Below, one piece after another: positions 17,564 to 27,547 of a stretch of DNA of 64,000 nt (the stretch's first letter is position 1; each line of letters starts with the position of its first letter). The DNA comes from Aureispira sp963837355 (GTDB lineage Bacteria; Bacteroidota; Bacteroidia; Chitinophagales; Saprospiraceae), in the NCBI GenBank assembly GCA_963837355.1, contig CAWIMY010000002.1, positions 1,144,587-1,208,586 of the forward strand. Direction: 5' to 3'. Under the pieces are notes generated by a model. The model was not told the DNA's origin and searched no databases. It was given only the letters and a program-made list of their open reading frames with translations. The translations under genes and the position numbers were made by a program.

Positions 17564-17603
17564 GGGCACTGGGCGGTATCTAGTGCTCCCCGACAGAAGT
17601 CGG
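17564..17603 (+). other. Two hairpins in the thrS leader
   Basis: Arms 17564-17570 (GGGCACT) and 17582-17588 pair with one G-T. Immediately after, 17590-17594 (CCGAC) and 17599-17603 (GTCGG) form a 5-bp tetraloop hairpin. No T-run follows. They sit 67 bases before the thrS start and could influence its translation; no T-box features were recognised. Confidence 0.3.
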
Positions 17604-17669
17604 CATTCATTTATTTATATCAACAACTCTTGCTGTATTAAAAATAGAGCAGAGCTTAAAAAAAGAAAC

Positions 17670-19608
17670 ATGATTAACATCACTCTTCCCGATGGCAGCG
17701 TTCGTAAGTATGACTCGGGAGTCACAGGTTTAGACATTGCCCAATCTATAAGTGAGGGCTTAGCACGGAATGTGTTGGCTATCAAAGTCAACCAAGAAAT
17801 TTGGGATGCTACGCGTCCTATTGAGACCGACGCGACCGTACAGTTGTTGACCTTCAGAGATCAAGATGGAAAAGAAACCTTTTGGCACTCTTCTGCCCAC
17901 TTGATGGCAGAGGCCCATAGAAGCCCTTTATCCTGGTGTCAAATTTGGAGCAGGCCCTTCTTTAGAGAATGGATTTTACTACGATATTGATTTGGGAGAG
18001 CGAACGCTTTCTAGCAAAGATTTTGAGACTATTGAGAAAAAAATGTTAGAGCTTGCCCGTCAGAAAAATACGTATGACCGCTCAGAAGTTAGCAAAGCGG
18101 ATGCCGTTGCTTATTTTGAGGAAAAAGGCGATGAGTATAAATTGGAATTGCTCGAAAAGCTAGAAGATGGCACCATTACTTTTTACAAGCAGGGCGAATT
18201 TACCGACTTGTGTCGTGGGCCACACATTCCTAGCACAGGCTTTATCAAAGCGATTAAATTAACCAAGTTATCAGGTGCTTATTGGCAAAACAATGAAAAC
18301 AATGCTGTGATGACGCGTGTATATGGCATTACCTTCCCCAAAGCTAAGGAGTTAAAAGAGTACTTAGAGATGGTAGAAGAGGCTAAAAAACGCGATCACC
18401 GAAAACTAGGTAAAGAATTAGAATTATTTATGTTCTCCGAAAGGGTGGGGCAGGGCTTGCCAATATGGCTCCCCAAAGGAACCGCCTTGCGCAACCGCTT
18501 GCAAGATTTTCTGACCAAAGAACAAGTTAAACGCGGCTACCAGTTGGTGAGTACGCCCCATATTGGACACAAGGATTTATACATTACTTCAGGCCACTAC
18601 GAAAAGTACGGCGCAGACAGTTTTCAACCTATTGGGACACCCAAAGAAGGAGAGGAGTTTATGCTCAAACCAATGAACTGTCCCCACCACTGCGAGATTT
18701 ATGCGCACAAACCACATTCTTATAAGGAATTGCCTTTGAGAATCGCCGAATTTGGAACGGTTTATCGTTATGAGCAGAGTGGAGAGCTACACGGGTTGTC
18801 ACGCGTTCGTTGTTTTACACAGGATGACGCGCATATATTCTGTACCGTCGATCAGCTCAAAGAAGAGTTTATTGAAGTCTTGAATCTGACCTTGTTGGTG
18901 TTTAAAAAGATGGGGTTTGAAGATTTTACAGCGCAAATTTCTTTGCGAGATCCCGCAACGCCAGAGAAATACATTGGTTCTGATGAGAATTGGGAAGCTG
19001 CTGAAAGTGCGATTATTGAAGCGACGGCAGAGTTGGAATTGAATACAGTAACTGAGTTGGGAGAGGCGGCCTTTTATGGCCCTAAGTTGGACTTTATGGT
19101 ACGCGACGCGTTGGGTCGCTCTTGGCAGCTGGGAACTATCCAAGTAGATTATAATTTACCAGAACGCTTTGATTTGCAATATACAGGAGCGGATAACAAT
19201 GCGCATCGTCCTGTGATGATTCACCGCGCACCTTTTGGGTCGTTAGAGCGCTTTATTTCTGTGCTCATTGAGCACACAGCGGGCAAATTTCCGTTGTGGT
19301 TGACACCAGAGCAATATGTCATTTTGCCTATTTCAGACAATTTTAATGACTATGCAAGTGACGTGAAAAATCAATTAGAGGCGCGTGAAATTCGCGGCTC
19401 TATTGATGATAGAAATGAGTCTTTGAAGCGTAAGATCAGAGATGCAGAGCTCAAAAAGATTCCTATTATGCTTATTGTAGGTGGAAAAGATGTAGAGGCA
19501 CAAACCGTTTCTGTGCGCTTACAAGGTGTCGAAGACGGCGATGTAGGTGCAAAAACAGTAGACGAATTTGTGCAGTATTTTAATGGTCTCCTAAAAGAAG
19601 AAGAATAA
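17670..19608 (+). CDS. thrS: Threonine-tRNA ligase, interrupted by one frameshift
   Basis: Class II synthetase that charges tRNA-Thr. From ATG 17670 the frame encodes a TGS domain (MINITLPDGSVRKYDSG) and the start of the editing domain (FWHSSAHLMAEA). It then leaves frame at the CCC run 17914-17916. The next frame resumes as EALYPGVKFGAGPSLENGFY without loss and continues through the catalytic core (MLKPMNCPHHCEIY, AEFGTVYRYEQSGELHGLSR, IHRAPFGSLERFISVLIEHT) and the anticodon-binding domain to 19608. Deleting one C gives AEAIEALYPG and a normal 645-residue enzyme. As an essential, normally single-copy gene it is probably intact in the cell, so the extra C is more likely a sequencing error than a mutation. 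Confidence 0.93.
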
Positions 19609-19644
19609 GTGAGGCTATCATAATTATTATGTTTAGTAAAGGTG

Positions 19645-19680
19645 AAAAAAAACAGGATTTGAGCTAGCTCAAATCCTGTT
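19645..19680. terminator. Bidirectional terminator between thrS and the DUF4199-like gene
   Basis: Positions 19651-19680 are a perfect 30-base palindrome centred on GAGCTAGCTC. The minus-strand copy is followed by eight T residues (A-run 19645-19652), the plus-strand copy by a weaker T-rich stretch. It can end both converging transcripts. Confidence 0.88.
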
Positions 19681-19808
19681 TGTGATTTTAATTGATCCAA
19701 CTAACTTTAATACAGCTGGAGATATATTCGACTAACAAACGCATCAGGATGAATACAGGTGTTAGTAAGGTGTTTTTGGATAGATAACATAGGCGACTAA
19801 AGATTATT

Positions 19809-20327
19809 TTAGGCAGTTCTTGCGTAGTCTTGTTTAAATAATAAGATGGCAAAACTGGTAATCATACTCATCACGAATACTTCTAAAAATAACATCGCAC
19901 CAGATAGAACGGGAACAAATCCATTAGATTTACCGAGTTCGTCAACGTGGGTCATTCCAGCAGTGATCGTAGCTAAGCTAAATGTGTCCGCTCCAGCAGT
20001 GATCATAAAGCCCACTAGCATGACGGTAGCCGCTACCGCAGATGCAATGGCTGAAAATAATAGACCATTCTGAAAAAAAGTATATTTGCTATTGTTGTGT
20101 TCTTTCAGTTTAGATAAACCAGCCGCCAAAGGAATGGCCATAACGAAGTATTTCATCATTTTGAGCCCCAAACTATTGCCAACACTTAATGCTTCTACGA
20201 TTAGTAAAAAACCAATCATTGCCATACCACCAATAGCTCCAATAAGCATAGCAGAGGTATAGTTGTTTTTAGTCGTTGTATTAACGTGTTGTTTTATCGC
20301 GGGGTCAATGTCTGTTTCTTGTCTCAT
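19809..20327 (-). CDS. Four-helix membrane protein, DUF4199-like
   Basis: The 172-residue product has four predicted membrane segments: around GAIGGMAMIGFLLIVEAL, MMKYFVMAIPLAAGL, GLLFSAIASAVAATVMLVGF and LSGAMLFLEVFVMSMITSFA. This layout, with a soluble stretch between helices 3 and 4, resembles DUF4199 proteins common in Bacteroidota, whose function is unknown. It is paralogous to the next gene upstream on the same strand (20409-20951), with which it shares GLKxxKYFxxAIP and LFLEVFxMxMI. The pair is separated by 81 bases and probably forms an operon. Confidence 0.65.
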   Translation of the reverse strand: MRQETDIDPAIKQHVNTTTKNNYTSAMLIGAIGGMAMIGFLLIVEALSVGNSLGLKMMKYFVMAIPLAAGLSKLKEHNNSKYTFFQNGLLFSAIASAVAATVMLVGFMITAGADTFSLATITAGMTHVDELGKSNGFVPVLSGAMLFLEVFVMSMITSFAILLFKQDYARTA

Positions 20328-20408
20328 AATAGTGTGTTTTTATATTTTATAAAAACTCCCAAGTCCATGCACCAACATTTTTCTAGAGAGTAAATAAGTA
20401 ATTGTTTT

Positions 20409-20951
20409 TTAAGCCGCCTTCTTAATCTTAACGACAGGCGTATAAATTTGTTCATCTTCGAGGACTTCCTCTAACTCTGAACCATAAACTAGTATACCAA
20501 AGCCAATGATCATTCCCATTGCAAAAACCTCCAAAAATAATAAGAAAGGAACTGGAAGGGGCAACGCATTAGCATTAGACAACGCCCCTTGTGCTGTCAA
20601 TGATGGCGACACAATAGTTGCCATGTTGATATTTTCTAGGGGCAATGTTACCCAATAAGCTAACAAAACTACTGTGGCAGCTGTTGTAGCTATAACGGCG
20701 GTGTAGAACGTGCTTTGTGGCAAATAAGGATTGTTGAATCCCTCTCCTTTGCTCATTTTGCACAATCCAAATGCCATTGGGATCGCTAGGAAAAAATATT
20801 TTAGAAATTTTAACCCATAACTAGTACCTGCAGTAATTACTTCTATCACCAACAAGTAAGCGATCATCATGGAAGCACCCAAAATTCCAATCTTCACAGC
20901 TTGTTTGTATTTATCTACTGTTCGATGATTGAGGCGTATGGGTTTTATCAT
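20409..20951 (-). CDS. Four-helix membrane protein, DUF4199-like paralogue
   Basis: The 180-residue product has the same four-helix plan as its downstream paralogue: KIGILGASMMIAYLLVIEV, GLKFLKYFFLAIPMAFGL, YTAVIATTAATVVLLAYWV and PVPFLLFLEVFAMGMIIGFG. It carries a longer cytoplasmic tail rich in Glu and Val (SELEEVLEDEQIY). It is the first gene of the pair. No partner gene indicates its role. Confidence 0.65.
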   Translation of the reverse strand: MIKPIRLNHRTVDKYKQAVKIGILGASMMIAYLLVIEVITAGTSYGLKFLKYFFLAIPMAFGLCKMSKGEGFNNPYLPQSTFYTAVIATTAATVVLLAYWVTLPLENINMATIVSPSLTAQGALSNANALPLPVPFLLFLEVFAMGMIIGFGILVYGSELEEVLEDEQIYTPVVKIKKAA

Positions 20952-21164
20952 GTTATTTTTGCTTTTTGTGACACTGTTTATACTAATGAAACATAGTAAA
21001 CTTCAAATTGTTTACAAAAAAAACGTTTTTATAGCAAAAAATCAATTTGCTTTGTTATGAAGGTAAAATAGTCCTTGCTTAATACTTGAACATAAGGAAT
21101 GCTCTGCTGTTGTAGCAGGGAATTTAAAAAAATAGATCGCCCACTACGCCATCGTACCAAGAAC

Positions 21165-22091
21165 ATGAAAATAAGACTGTTAACAAGAGAGGAAATAGAA
21201 CCCAATAAATGGAATGGCTGTGTGCATTATGCGGCTAACAGTAAAATATATGCCTATACTTGGTACTTGGACAATGTATCAAGTGATTGGATGGGCTTAG
21301 TAGAAGGGGACTATCAATCGGTTTTTCCGCTAGTTTGGAACGACAAACTCTTTAATATAAAACAATTGTATCAGCCCTATTTGTGCCAACAATTGGGCTT
21401 GTTTACGGTCAACGTACGCTCCAAAGAGCGCATCAACCAATTTTTGCAGGCTATTCCCCCCGAATTTAAGTATTGGGATATTCCGCTCAACGATGGCAAT
21501 GCCAATGTGTTAAAACTCAAATCCTATCAAGCGGTCAGTCAGCCCAATTATGTCTTGCACCTCAACAAACCATACGACGATTTATACGCCGCGTATTCCA
21601 AAAACACCAAACGCAATCTCAAAAAAGCTCGTAACAGTCATTTATATTTGACAGGTAACATGGCACCAGATATTTTTGTTGAAACGGTCAAAACGGCACA
21701 ACTCGCCAAGGGAGTCAAACATCCCGATGCGCTTTATCATACTGCTTCTAGAATTATTTGGAACTGCTTGCACCGTGGCAAGGGGGCAATCACTGCGGCC
21801 TATAATGCCGATAAAAAATTGTGCGCGGCCATCTTCTTTATGTTTGATGGCGCTGCCCTCATTAACTTGCTAAATGTGACAACGCCTGAGGGCAAAGACG
21901 TGGGCGCTATGCCTTATTTATTGGACGCTACCATACAGCGCGAAGCAGAAAGCCACCGTTATATCGACTTTGAAGGCTCTTCTGTAGAGGGAATTGCCCG
22001 TTTTTATGAAAGCTTTGGCGCTCAAAATGAACCCTACTATCGGCTTACCAACAACCAGCTTCCTTGGTGGATTCGCTGGCGCAGAAGCTAA
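21165..22091 (+). CDS. GNAT/FemAB-like acyltransferase
   Basis: I chose the ATG at 21165, giving MKIRLLTREEIEPNKWNGCV and 308 residues; an earlier start at 21099 adds a Cys-rich leader unlike the family. The C-terminal half fits FemAB/BioF2-like GNAT transferases: AAYSKNTKRNLKKARNS (basic acceptor-contact region), then AAIFFMFDGAALINLLNVTT and YIDFEGSSVEGIARFYESFG, the usual acyl-donor fold with the final SxxxIAxFYxxFG segment. Such enzymes transfer amino acids from tRNA or acyl groups from CoA. The substrate is not evident from the neighbours. Confidence 0.75.
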   Translation: MKIRLLTREEIEPNKWNGCVHYAANSKIYAYTWYLDNVSSDWMGLVEGDYQSVFPLVWNDKLFNIKQLYQPYLCQQLGLFTVNVRSKERINQFLQAIPPEFKYWDIPLNDGNANVLKLKSYQAVSQPNYVLHLNKPYDDLYAAYSKNTKRNLKKARNSHLYLTGNMAPDIFVETVKTAQLAKGVKHPDALYHTASRIIWNCLHRGKGAITAAYNADKKLCAAIFFMFDGAALINLLNVTTPEGKDVGAMPYLLDATIQREAESHRYIDFEGSSVEGIARFYESFGAQNEPYYRLTNNQLPWWIRWRRS

Positions 22092-22231
22092 GAAAATACG
22101 CTTTTCCATTGGTTATTTCTCATAAATAGTGTTATCTTGAATACACCCAACCTTTTTGTGCCCATTTATCACGAATAAAGGTAGGAAAATGATTGATCTA
22201 AAAACCAGTGTACAATTAACCACAAGCAGTT

Positions 22232-23230
22232 ATGGCGGATAAACTAGACGACTTGGCCTCTTTCTTAAAAGACGACGAATCACAGGACGCAGAGCAGGAC
22301 AACGCCTCTCTCGACGAAGAGGGAGATGATTTGTTGGCTTCTTTTTTTGACGATGACAGCGACGAGGAGGAAGAGGATATCTTGTCTTCTTTTTTTGACG
22401 ACGAGCCCGAAGAGGACGACGAGGACGACGACGACGCTGCGGATAACGATGATTTATTAGCCTCCTTTTTTGGTCCCGATCCCGAAGAGGAAGAACCAAG
22501 TCCAGAACCTCAACCAGAGCCCGAGGCAGAAGAAGAGGCAGAAGAAGAAAGTATCTTGTCTTCTTTCTTTGCTGATGATGCTGTTCAAGGCAATGACGAG
22601 GACGAGGACGACGACGAGGACGAGGACGACGATGTCGGGGGCATTTTAGGTAATCTTTTGGGTAACTTTAACGAGAAACCTGACCCCCTTTTACCTTATA
22701 AAAAAGAAAAAAGAAAAGCGCGCTTAGACATCACTAAGAATTCTAGAAGTGACCACCGCAACATCAAGCGCTACACGAAGAGCGAGATGAGCGACCAGCT
22801 CAAACGCGACTATAAATACATGCTCAGTAAGCCTTATATGATGATTCAGCCTGTCACGATTATGGCGGATTATCCGTATAAGAAAAAGAAGAGTGACGAC
22901 GACGAAGTTAGAAGTTATAATACCGATCTCGATTATGTGTTGGTGATTGGAAAATTACTCAAATGGCGCTCTACAGAAGAATTTAAGGGCAAAGCTTACA
23001 AGCTCGGCGAAATCATGTATGTCAAGCGGGGCGTTTATTGGGTAAATGGGCAACAATTGGCGATGGAGCCGCATTTTGCGATCGTGCTGCACCGTTCCTA
23101 CAAGCGGATAAAATCCAAACGTATCCGCGATATGCTCGCTCCTTTAAAACAGCGTTTGCGCTCTGGAAAACCGTTCTCTATTTACAAAGAATTTCCCATC
23201 ATCGTCGAACGGACAGGGGCTTATAGTTAG
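22232..23230 (+). CDS. Acidic SFF-repeat protein of unknown function
   Basis: The 332-residue product has two halves. Residues 1-145 are extremely rich in Asp and Glu and contain five spaced copies of a short motif, h-h/A/S-SF(F/L)-x-D: LASFLKDDE, LLASFFDDD, ILSSFFDDE, LLASFFGPD and ILSSFFADD. Residues 150-332 are basic (KKEKRKARLDITK, KRIKSKRIRDML) and contain a compact region with TDLDYVLVIGKLLKW and KRGVYWVNGQQLAMEP. The acidic half should be disordered; the SFF motifs may be docking sites. No signal peptide is present, so the protein is cytoplasmic. I do not recognise a family. Confidence 0.6.
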   Translation: MADKLDDLASFLKDDESQDAEQDNASLDEEGDDLLASFFDDDSDEEEEDILSSFFDDEPEEDDEDDDDAADNDDLLASFFGPDPEEEEPSPEPQPEPEAEEEAEEESILSSFFADDAVQGNDEDEDDDEDEDDDVGGILGNLLGNFNEKPDPLLPYKKEKRKARLDITKNSRSDHRNIKRYTKSEMSDQLKRDYKYMLSKPYMMIQPVTIMADYPYKKKKSDDDEVRSYNTDLDYVLVIGKLLKWRSTEEFKGKAYKLGEIMYVKRGVYWVNGQQLAMEPHFAIVLHRSYKRIKSKRIRDMLAPLKQRLRSGKPFSIYKEFPIIVERTGAYS

Positions 23231-23397
23231 GGTATTTGAAAATATATGGAGTAGAAAGTAGGACAAGAACAACAGAAAAAAAACCTTAATTTCTAACTTT
23301 TTGGCTATCTTTAATGTTAATAGTCTTGCAGTAAGCTGTATTTTCCCAATATAGGATGGCTGCTGTGCTATTATGAAATCACCAAAATTACCCCATT

Positions 23398-23964
23398 ATG
23401 AACGTGACTTATTTTCTCTCGCTCCTACTCCTTTATGTCTTATTAGGTTGTTCCAAAACGCCTTATCCAGCAGGTCATTGGGCTCCTACTGACGACCAGC
23501 GCTCTACTGCCAAAAATCAACGCGTTCTAGTCATTGCTGACGAAGAATGGACCCATCTCTCTGCGGATATTGGCTTGTTCTCTAATCTCGAACGCCTAAC
23601 CGTACAAAACAATGATTTGGTAGAAGCTCCCCACGATTTGAGCAAACTCACAAAACTAGAGCGCCTCAACTTGTCTAAGAACGAGTTAAACTCCCTGCCC
23701 AGTAGCATTACAGAGTTGCAACAACTCAAGCACTTGGATTTGAGTAATAATAACTTCATGGACTTACCTAAAGAAATTCTAGCCCTCCACAACCTAGAGG
23801 TATTGGATTTGCGCTATAACGATTTGAGCGAACTGCCCAAAGCCTTGACGAAGCTCAAAAAGCTAGATGCCGTTTATATTGGTGGCAATAATTTTACGGA
23901 GCAACAACGTAGAATGTTCAGAAAGTGGCTACCTTACACCAAAATTATTTCCCGTTCCAGATAA
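23398..23964 (+). CDS. Leucine-rich-repeat lipoprotein
   Basis: The 188-residue product starts with MNVTYFLSLLLLYVLLGCSK, a lipoprotein signal with lipobox LLGC. The mature protein is a row of leucine-rich repeats of about 23 residues: LERLTVQNNDLVEAPHDL, LERLNLSKNELNSLPSSI, LKHLDLSNNNFMDLPKEI, LEVLDLRYNDLSELPKAL and a capping unit. LRRs of this sort bind proteins; its partner is unknown. A second, cytoplasmic LRR protein is encoded at 34924-36063. Confidence 0.88.
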   Translation: MNVTYFLSLLLLYVLLGCSKTPYPAGHWAPTDDQRSTAKNQRVLVIADEEWTHLSADIGLFSNLERLTVQNNDLVEAPHDLSKLTKLERLNLSKNELNSLPSSITELQQLKHLDLSNNNFMDLPKEILALHNLEVLDLRYNDLSELPKALTKLKKLDAVYIGGNNFTEQQRRMFRKWLPYTKIISRSR

Positions 23965-24019
23965 GCGTTATCATTGGTTCGCCAAGGGGCGCTTGTCTGC
24001 TGTATTGATCGTATTTATC

Positions 24020-25021
24020 ATGAAAGCTTTAGTTCTTCCAGCCATAAGGCAACCCCTTGTTTATCAAGATGTCCAACAACCAATTCCTAACAAAGGACAG
24101 GTGTTAGTACAGCTCTACGCCGCTGCACTCAACCACCGTGATGTTTATATCCAACAAGGCTTGTATGCCCAAATCAAAACACCCATTACCCTCGGTTCTG
24201 ATGGTGCGGGCAAAGTAGTCGCTTTAGGGGATCAAGTGGCAGAAGAATGGCTACACGAAGATGTAATCCTGTTACCAGGTATTGGATGGAAAGACGGGGT
24301 GGTGCAACCAAAAGATTATCATATTCTAGGAATGCCTACTGATGGGTGTTTGGCACAATATGTAGTAGTAGATATAGCACAAGTTTTCCAAAAACCGATA
24401 CATTTGAGCTATGAAGAAGCTGCTGCTCTGCCTTTGGCAGGTCTGACAGCTTTTCGGGCATTGATGGTGCGTGCCCAAGCAAGCGCCGATGACCGTATTT
24501 TGATTTCTGGAATTGGGGGAGGGGTGGCCTTGATGGCTTTCCAAATGGCGCTGGCACTAGGCGCAAAAGTCTACGTGACTTCTAGTTCTGAAGAAAAAAT
24601 ACAGCAAGCGATAGATATGGGTGCCGCAGGTGGTGCCAATTATACCACTGAAAATTGGCACCGTGTTCTAAAGGACAAAGCGGGGGGCGAATTTGATGTG
24701 ACCATTGATAGTGCAGGCGGCGATGGCTTCCGACACTTGATTGATATTGCCGCCCCTGGCGGACGCTTGGTTTTTTATGGAGGCACTCGGGGAAAGTTTA
24801 CGGTTAGCCCACAGCGTGTTTTTTGGAAACAGTTGTCTATTATGGGCTCTACGATGGGCAGTCGGGCAGAATTTGAGCGCTTGCTAGAATTTGTTACTAG
24901 CAAAAAGCTGTTGCCTGTGGTCGATAGCACTTGGGCGTTGGAAGATGGGCAAGCGGCCTTTGATTACCTAAACGAAGGACAGCAGTTTGGCAAGATTGTG
25001 GTACGCATTCCACAGCGTTGA
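24020..25021 (+). CDS. Zinc-type alcohol dehydrogenase / quinone oxidoreductase family
   Basis: The frame opens inside the previous gene, but ATG 24020 gives the family start MKALVLPAIRQPLVYQD and 333 residues. It is a medium-chain dehydrogenase/reductase: the GroES-like N-terminal domain has AAALNHRDVYIQQG and TLGSDGAGKVVALGDQVAEE. The Rossmann domain has LISGIGGGVALMAFQMALALG and ends with LPVVDSTWALEDGQAAFDYL. Catalytic and structural zinc-binding Cys clusters are absent, so it is more like an NADPH:quinone reductase than a zinc enzyme. It follows the LRR gene by 55 bases. Confidence 0.85.
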   Translation: MKALVLPAIRQPLVYQDVQQPIPNKGQVLVQLYAAALNHRDVYIQQGLYAQIKTPITLGSDGAGKVVALGDQVAEEWLHEDVILLPGIGWKDGVVQPKDYHILGMPTDGCLAQYVVVDIAQVFQKPIHLSYEEAAALPLAGLTAFRALMVRAQASADDRILISGIGGGVALMAFQMALALGAKVYVTSSSEEKIQQAIDMGAAGGANYTTENWHRVLKDKAGGEFDVTIDSAGGDGFRHLIDIAAPGGRLVFYGGTRGKFTVSPQRVFWKQLSIMGSTMGSRAEFERLLEFVTSKKLLPVVDSTWALEDGQAAFDYLNEGQQFGKIVVRIPQR

Positions 25022-25052
25022 TCCTCTTCTCTTAAGACTCTTCTTCTCTGCT

Positions 25053-26366
25053 TTGAAAAAATCTTACCCTGTGTGCTCTACCCCTCGTTTTACTGTTTTA
25101 GTTGTCCTCCTTTTTTGTAGTGTATTGGCTACAAATAGTCAAGCCCAATTTCCTACTTTTGAAACGTTGGAAAAGCCCCATTGGGAGCATTCCTGTATGG
25201 CGCAGTTTGTCGATACGGCATCGGGTGTTCATCCTGTCAATGCCTTTATTTTGGCAAAAATGACCGAGATGATGTATGCGGAACGCTTAGATTACCAATT
25301 GCGTTACCTGCAAAATGATTGTTGTGTGTTGGATACATTGAGCTCTACCGATTGGTTGTGCGCACACACAGGGATTGATGATAAGAACTTTGAGCAGATG
25401 TATCAAACACGGTTTGAGCATTACTTTGAGCATCAGCAAGGAGGAGAGGAAGCAACGGGGCTACAGCAGCAGCAGGACGAGGTCGTGTTTCGTTTTTTGA
25501 ATAAACACCACACCGAAGATGCGCGGTTTATGGGGGTGAAATACAAGTCGGGTTTAGACCCTGAGTTGATGTTGGTTTCTACCCCTACCACAATTTTTAT
25601 CTTATTTCGGGGAACCGATGACGTGGGCGAAAATGAATGGGCAGAATGGCTAGGCACGGATTTTAGAATCAACCAGCGCGCTGCTGGTGGCGCTTTGGTT
25701 GGGACACGCATTCACACAGGTTTTTGGTTGAGTTTTGACTTGATTCGGGACGAATTGTTGAGCAATTTGATAGAATTGGGAGCCAAGGACAAAAATATAT
25801 GGATAGCAGGCCACAGTTTGGGCGCGGCCTTATCGGTAATCACGGGTACTTATTTAAAAGCTAGCGGCTTTGACGTGCAAAATGTGTACGCTTACGCTTG
25901 TCCGCGCACTATCGGCAACCGCAATTTTATCAAAAAAGCCAATGCCCTCTTGCCCAATCGCATTCAGCGCTTCGAGTATTACCGCGATCCTGTAACGCTT
26001 TTGTGGGCACCAGGGTATAAATACCACCACGTCGGCCAACGCAATTGGTACGATGAAGAAAAATTAGGCGGTTATAAATTGTATCAAAATACGTTTGAGC
26101 GCAGTTTCTTGTCGCCTTCTATGAAAAAATGCACGTATCTTGACCATTCAAAAAATGACAAAGAGGCTCGAAAAACACGCCACCGTATTAAGCAGTGTCA
26201 ACACAGCGGGTCTATCTTTGTAACGTATAAAATATGCCATTACCACAATCCGCAATGGTATGTAAAAGCTACTTACGCTCAACTGACCAACGAACAAAAA
26301 GCCGTTTTACCACAAGTAGATGATAGTTACCCTTATCTCTATTATGGTTTAGACGGCACGAAGTAG
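25053..26366 (+). CDS. Secreted class-3 lipase
   Basis: The frame is open from 24987, overlapping the previous gene. A TTG at 25053 gives a signal peptide with KK at the start and cleavage near NSQAQ, so I prefer it, with some doubt. The alpha/beta-hydrolase core has the nucleophile elbow WIAGHSLGAALSVITG (Ser near residue 255), likely Asp in YYRDPVTLL near 311 and His in KYHHVG near 326. The lipase_3-type FRGTDDVGENEWAEWLGTDF precedes it. By family it hydrolyses acylglycerols outside the cytoplasm. The C-terminal 100 residues are Cys- and Lys-rich and less typical. Confidence 0.82.
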   Translation: MKKSYPVCSTPRFTVLVVLLFCSVLATNSQAQFPTFETLEKPHWEHSCMAQFVDTASGVHPVNAFILAKMTEMMYAERLDYQLRYLQNDCCVLDTLSSTDWLCAHTGIDDKNFEQMYQTRFEHYFEHQQGGEEATGLQQQQDEVVFRFLNKHHTEDARFMGVKYKSGLDPELMLVSTPTTIFILFRGTDDVGENEWAEWLGTDFRINQRAAGGALVGTRIHTGFWLSFDLIRDELLSNLIELGAKDKNIWIAGHSLGAALSVITGTYLKASGFDVQNVYAYACPRTIGNRNFIKKANALLPNRIQRFEYYRDPVTLLWAPGYKYHHVGQRNWYDEEKLGGYKLYQNTFERSFLSPSMKKCTYLDHSKNDKEARKTRHRIKQCQHSGSIFVTYKICHYHNPQWYVKATYAQLTNEQKAVLPQVDDSYPYLYYGLDGTK

Positions 26367-26450
26367 CCTTGCAATTTTTTATTTTACGCTGGTTTCTCTT
26401 GGTGGCGCTTTCGCCAATTGATAAACAGGGAGAACTTATAATACTATAAA

Positions 26451-27515
26451 ATGGAACAAAGTATACACGTTGACGAAGTGACCATGACCAAGTTGGTTTT
26501 GCACAAAGTAGGCAACAAGTCACAAGACGAAGGCATCCGCGTTGCCAAACACCTTTTTAACTTGACGGACGATTTGCTAGAAGTCCTGATGAGCTATTTT
26601 TTGAGTGGGTTTAAGTTGGAAGACATCTACGAATTCAACCACGAGGTGGATTTGAGTATGAATGAGATTTACAACTATTGCGGCTATATTTTTGAGGATG
26701 CCGAGGCCAATTTTTATGACCAGTCGATCAATATTCTAAAGCATTTGTACGAGAAATCCAACCACGTCAAAGTGAAGGGGGGAGAACTGTACGTGGCTTA
26801 TTTCAAAGACTGCATTGTAGACGACGAAATGGTGGATGCCATCGGTATTTTTAAAGCTGAAAACAAAGACACCTACCTAAAGCTCAAATTGGATGAAGAA
26901 GAGGAGTGGACTTTGGATTTTGAAGAGGGAACCGATGTCGATAAATTAGACAAAGGTTGTTTGGTGTTCAATATGGAGAAAGAGACGGGCTACCGCGTGG
27001 TTTCTGTCGATCTCAAAAGTGCCGATGCCAAGTATTGGAAAGACGAGTTTTTAATGATTACTCAAGTGCAGAACGATCGTTTCCAGACCAAGGCTTACTT
27101 GGATTTGTGTAAGGAATTTGGCAAAACAGCCTTTAAAGAAGAGGACAAACACGAGCGCGTGGATTTTCTCAACCGCTCCAAGGATTATTTTGAGCATTAC
27201 AAGGAGTTTGATGAGAAGCAATTCAAAGAGGTGATCTTTGAGGATAATTTTGAGAAAATTGACGCATTTGAAGCGACGAAGCAAGACTTTCAAGAAAAGT
27301 TGGGCATCGAAGATACCGCCGAAGAAGGCTTCTTTATTAGCAAACCCGTGGTCAAAAAAGCCAAGCGCGGCTTCAAAAATAACATCGAACTCGATACCCA
27401 AATGGAGATTAAAATTCTCTCGTCCGATGCACAAGCCGAGGGCTTTATCGAGCGCGGTTACGACGAGGACAAGGAGATGAAGTATTATAAAATTTACTTT
27501 AATAATGAGAAGTAG
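26451..27515 (+). CDS. Nucleoid-associated protein, NdpA/YejK family
   Basis: The 354-residue product follows the 37-kDa nucleoid-associated protein family in its Bacteroidota form. It opens with KLVLHKVGNKSQDEGIRVA, continues with LLEVLMSYFLSGFKLEDIYE, then YDQSINILKHLYEKSNHVKV and GGELYVAYFKDCIVDDEMVD, and IGIFKAENKDTYLKL. It is acidic overall. In E. coli, YejK associates with the nucleoid; its biochemical role is not settled. No signal peptide is present. A bidirectional terminator closes the gene. Confidence 0.8.
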   Translation: MEQSIHVDEVTMTKLVLHKVGNKSQDEGIRVAKHLFNLTDDLLEVLMSYFLSGFKLEDIYEFNHEVDLSMNEIYNYCGYIFEDAEANFYDQSINILKHLYEKSNHVKVKGGELYVAYFKDCIVDDEMVDAIGIFKAENKDTYLKLKLDEEEEWTLDFEEGTDVDKLDKGCLVFNMEKETGYRVVSVDLKSADAKYWKDEFLMITQVQNDRFQTKAYLDLCKEFGKTAFKEEDKHERVDFLNRSKDYFEHYKEFDEKQFKEVIFEDNFEKIDAFEATKQDFQEKLGIEDTAEEGFFISKPVVKKAKRGFKNNIELDTQMEIKILSSDAQAEGFIERGYDEDKEMKYYKIYFNNEK

Positions 27516-27547
27516 CGTTGAGTAGTAGTACAAGCTGCATTGCTACC

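Noticed and set aside
17914..17916. Programmed frameshifting in thrS
   Set aside because: No slippery heptamer or stimulatory hairpin is apparent, and similar one-base run changes occur in unrelated genes.
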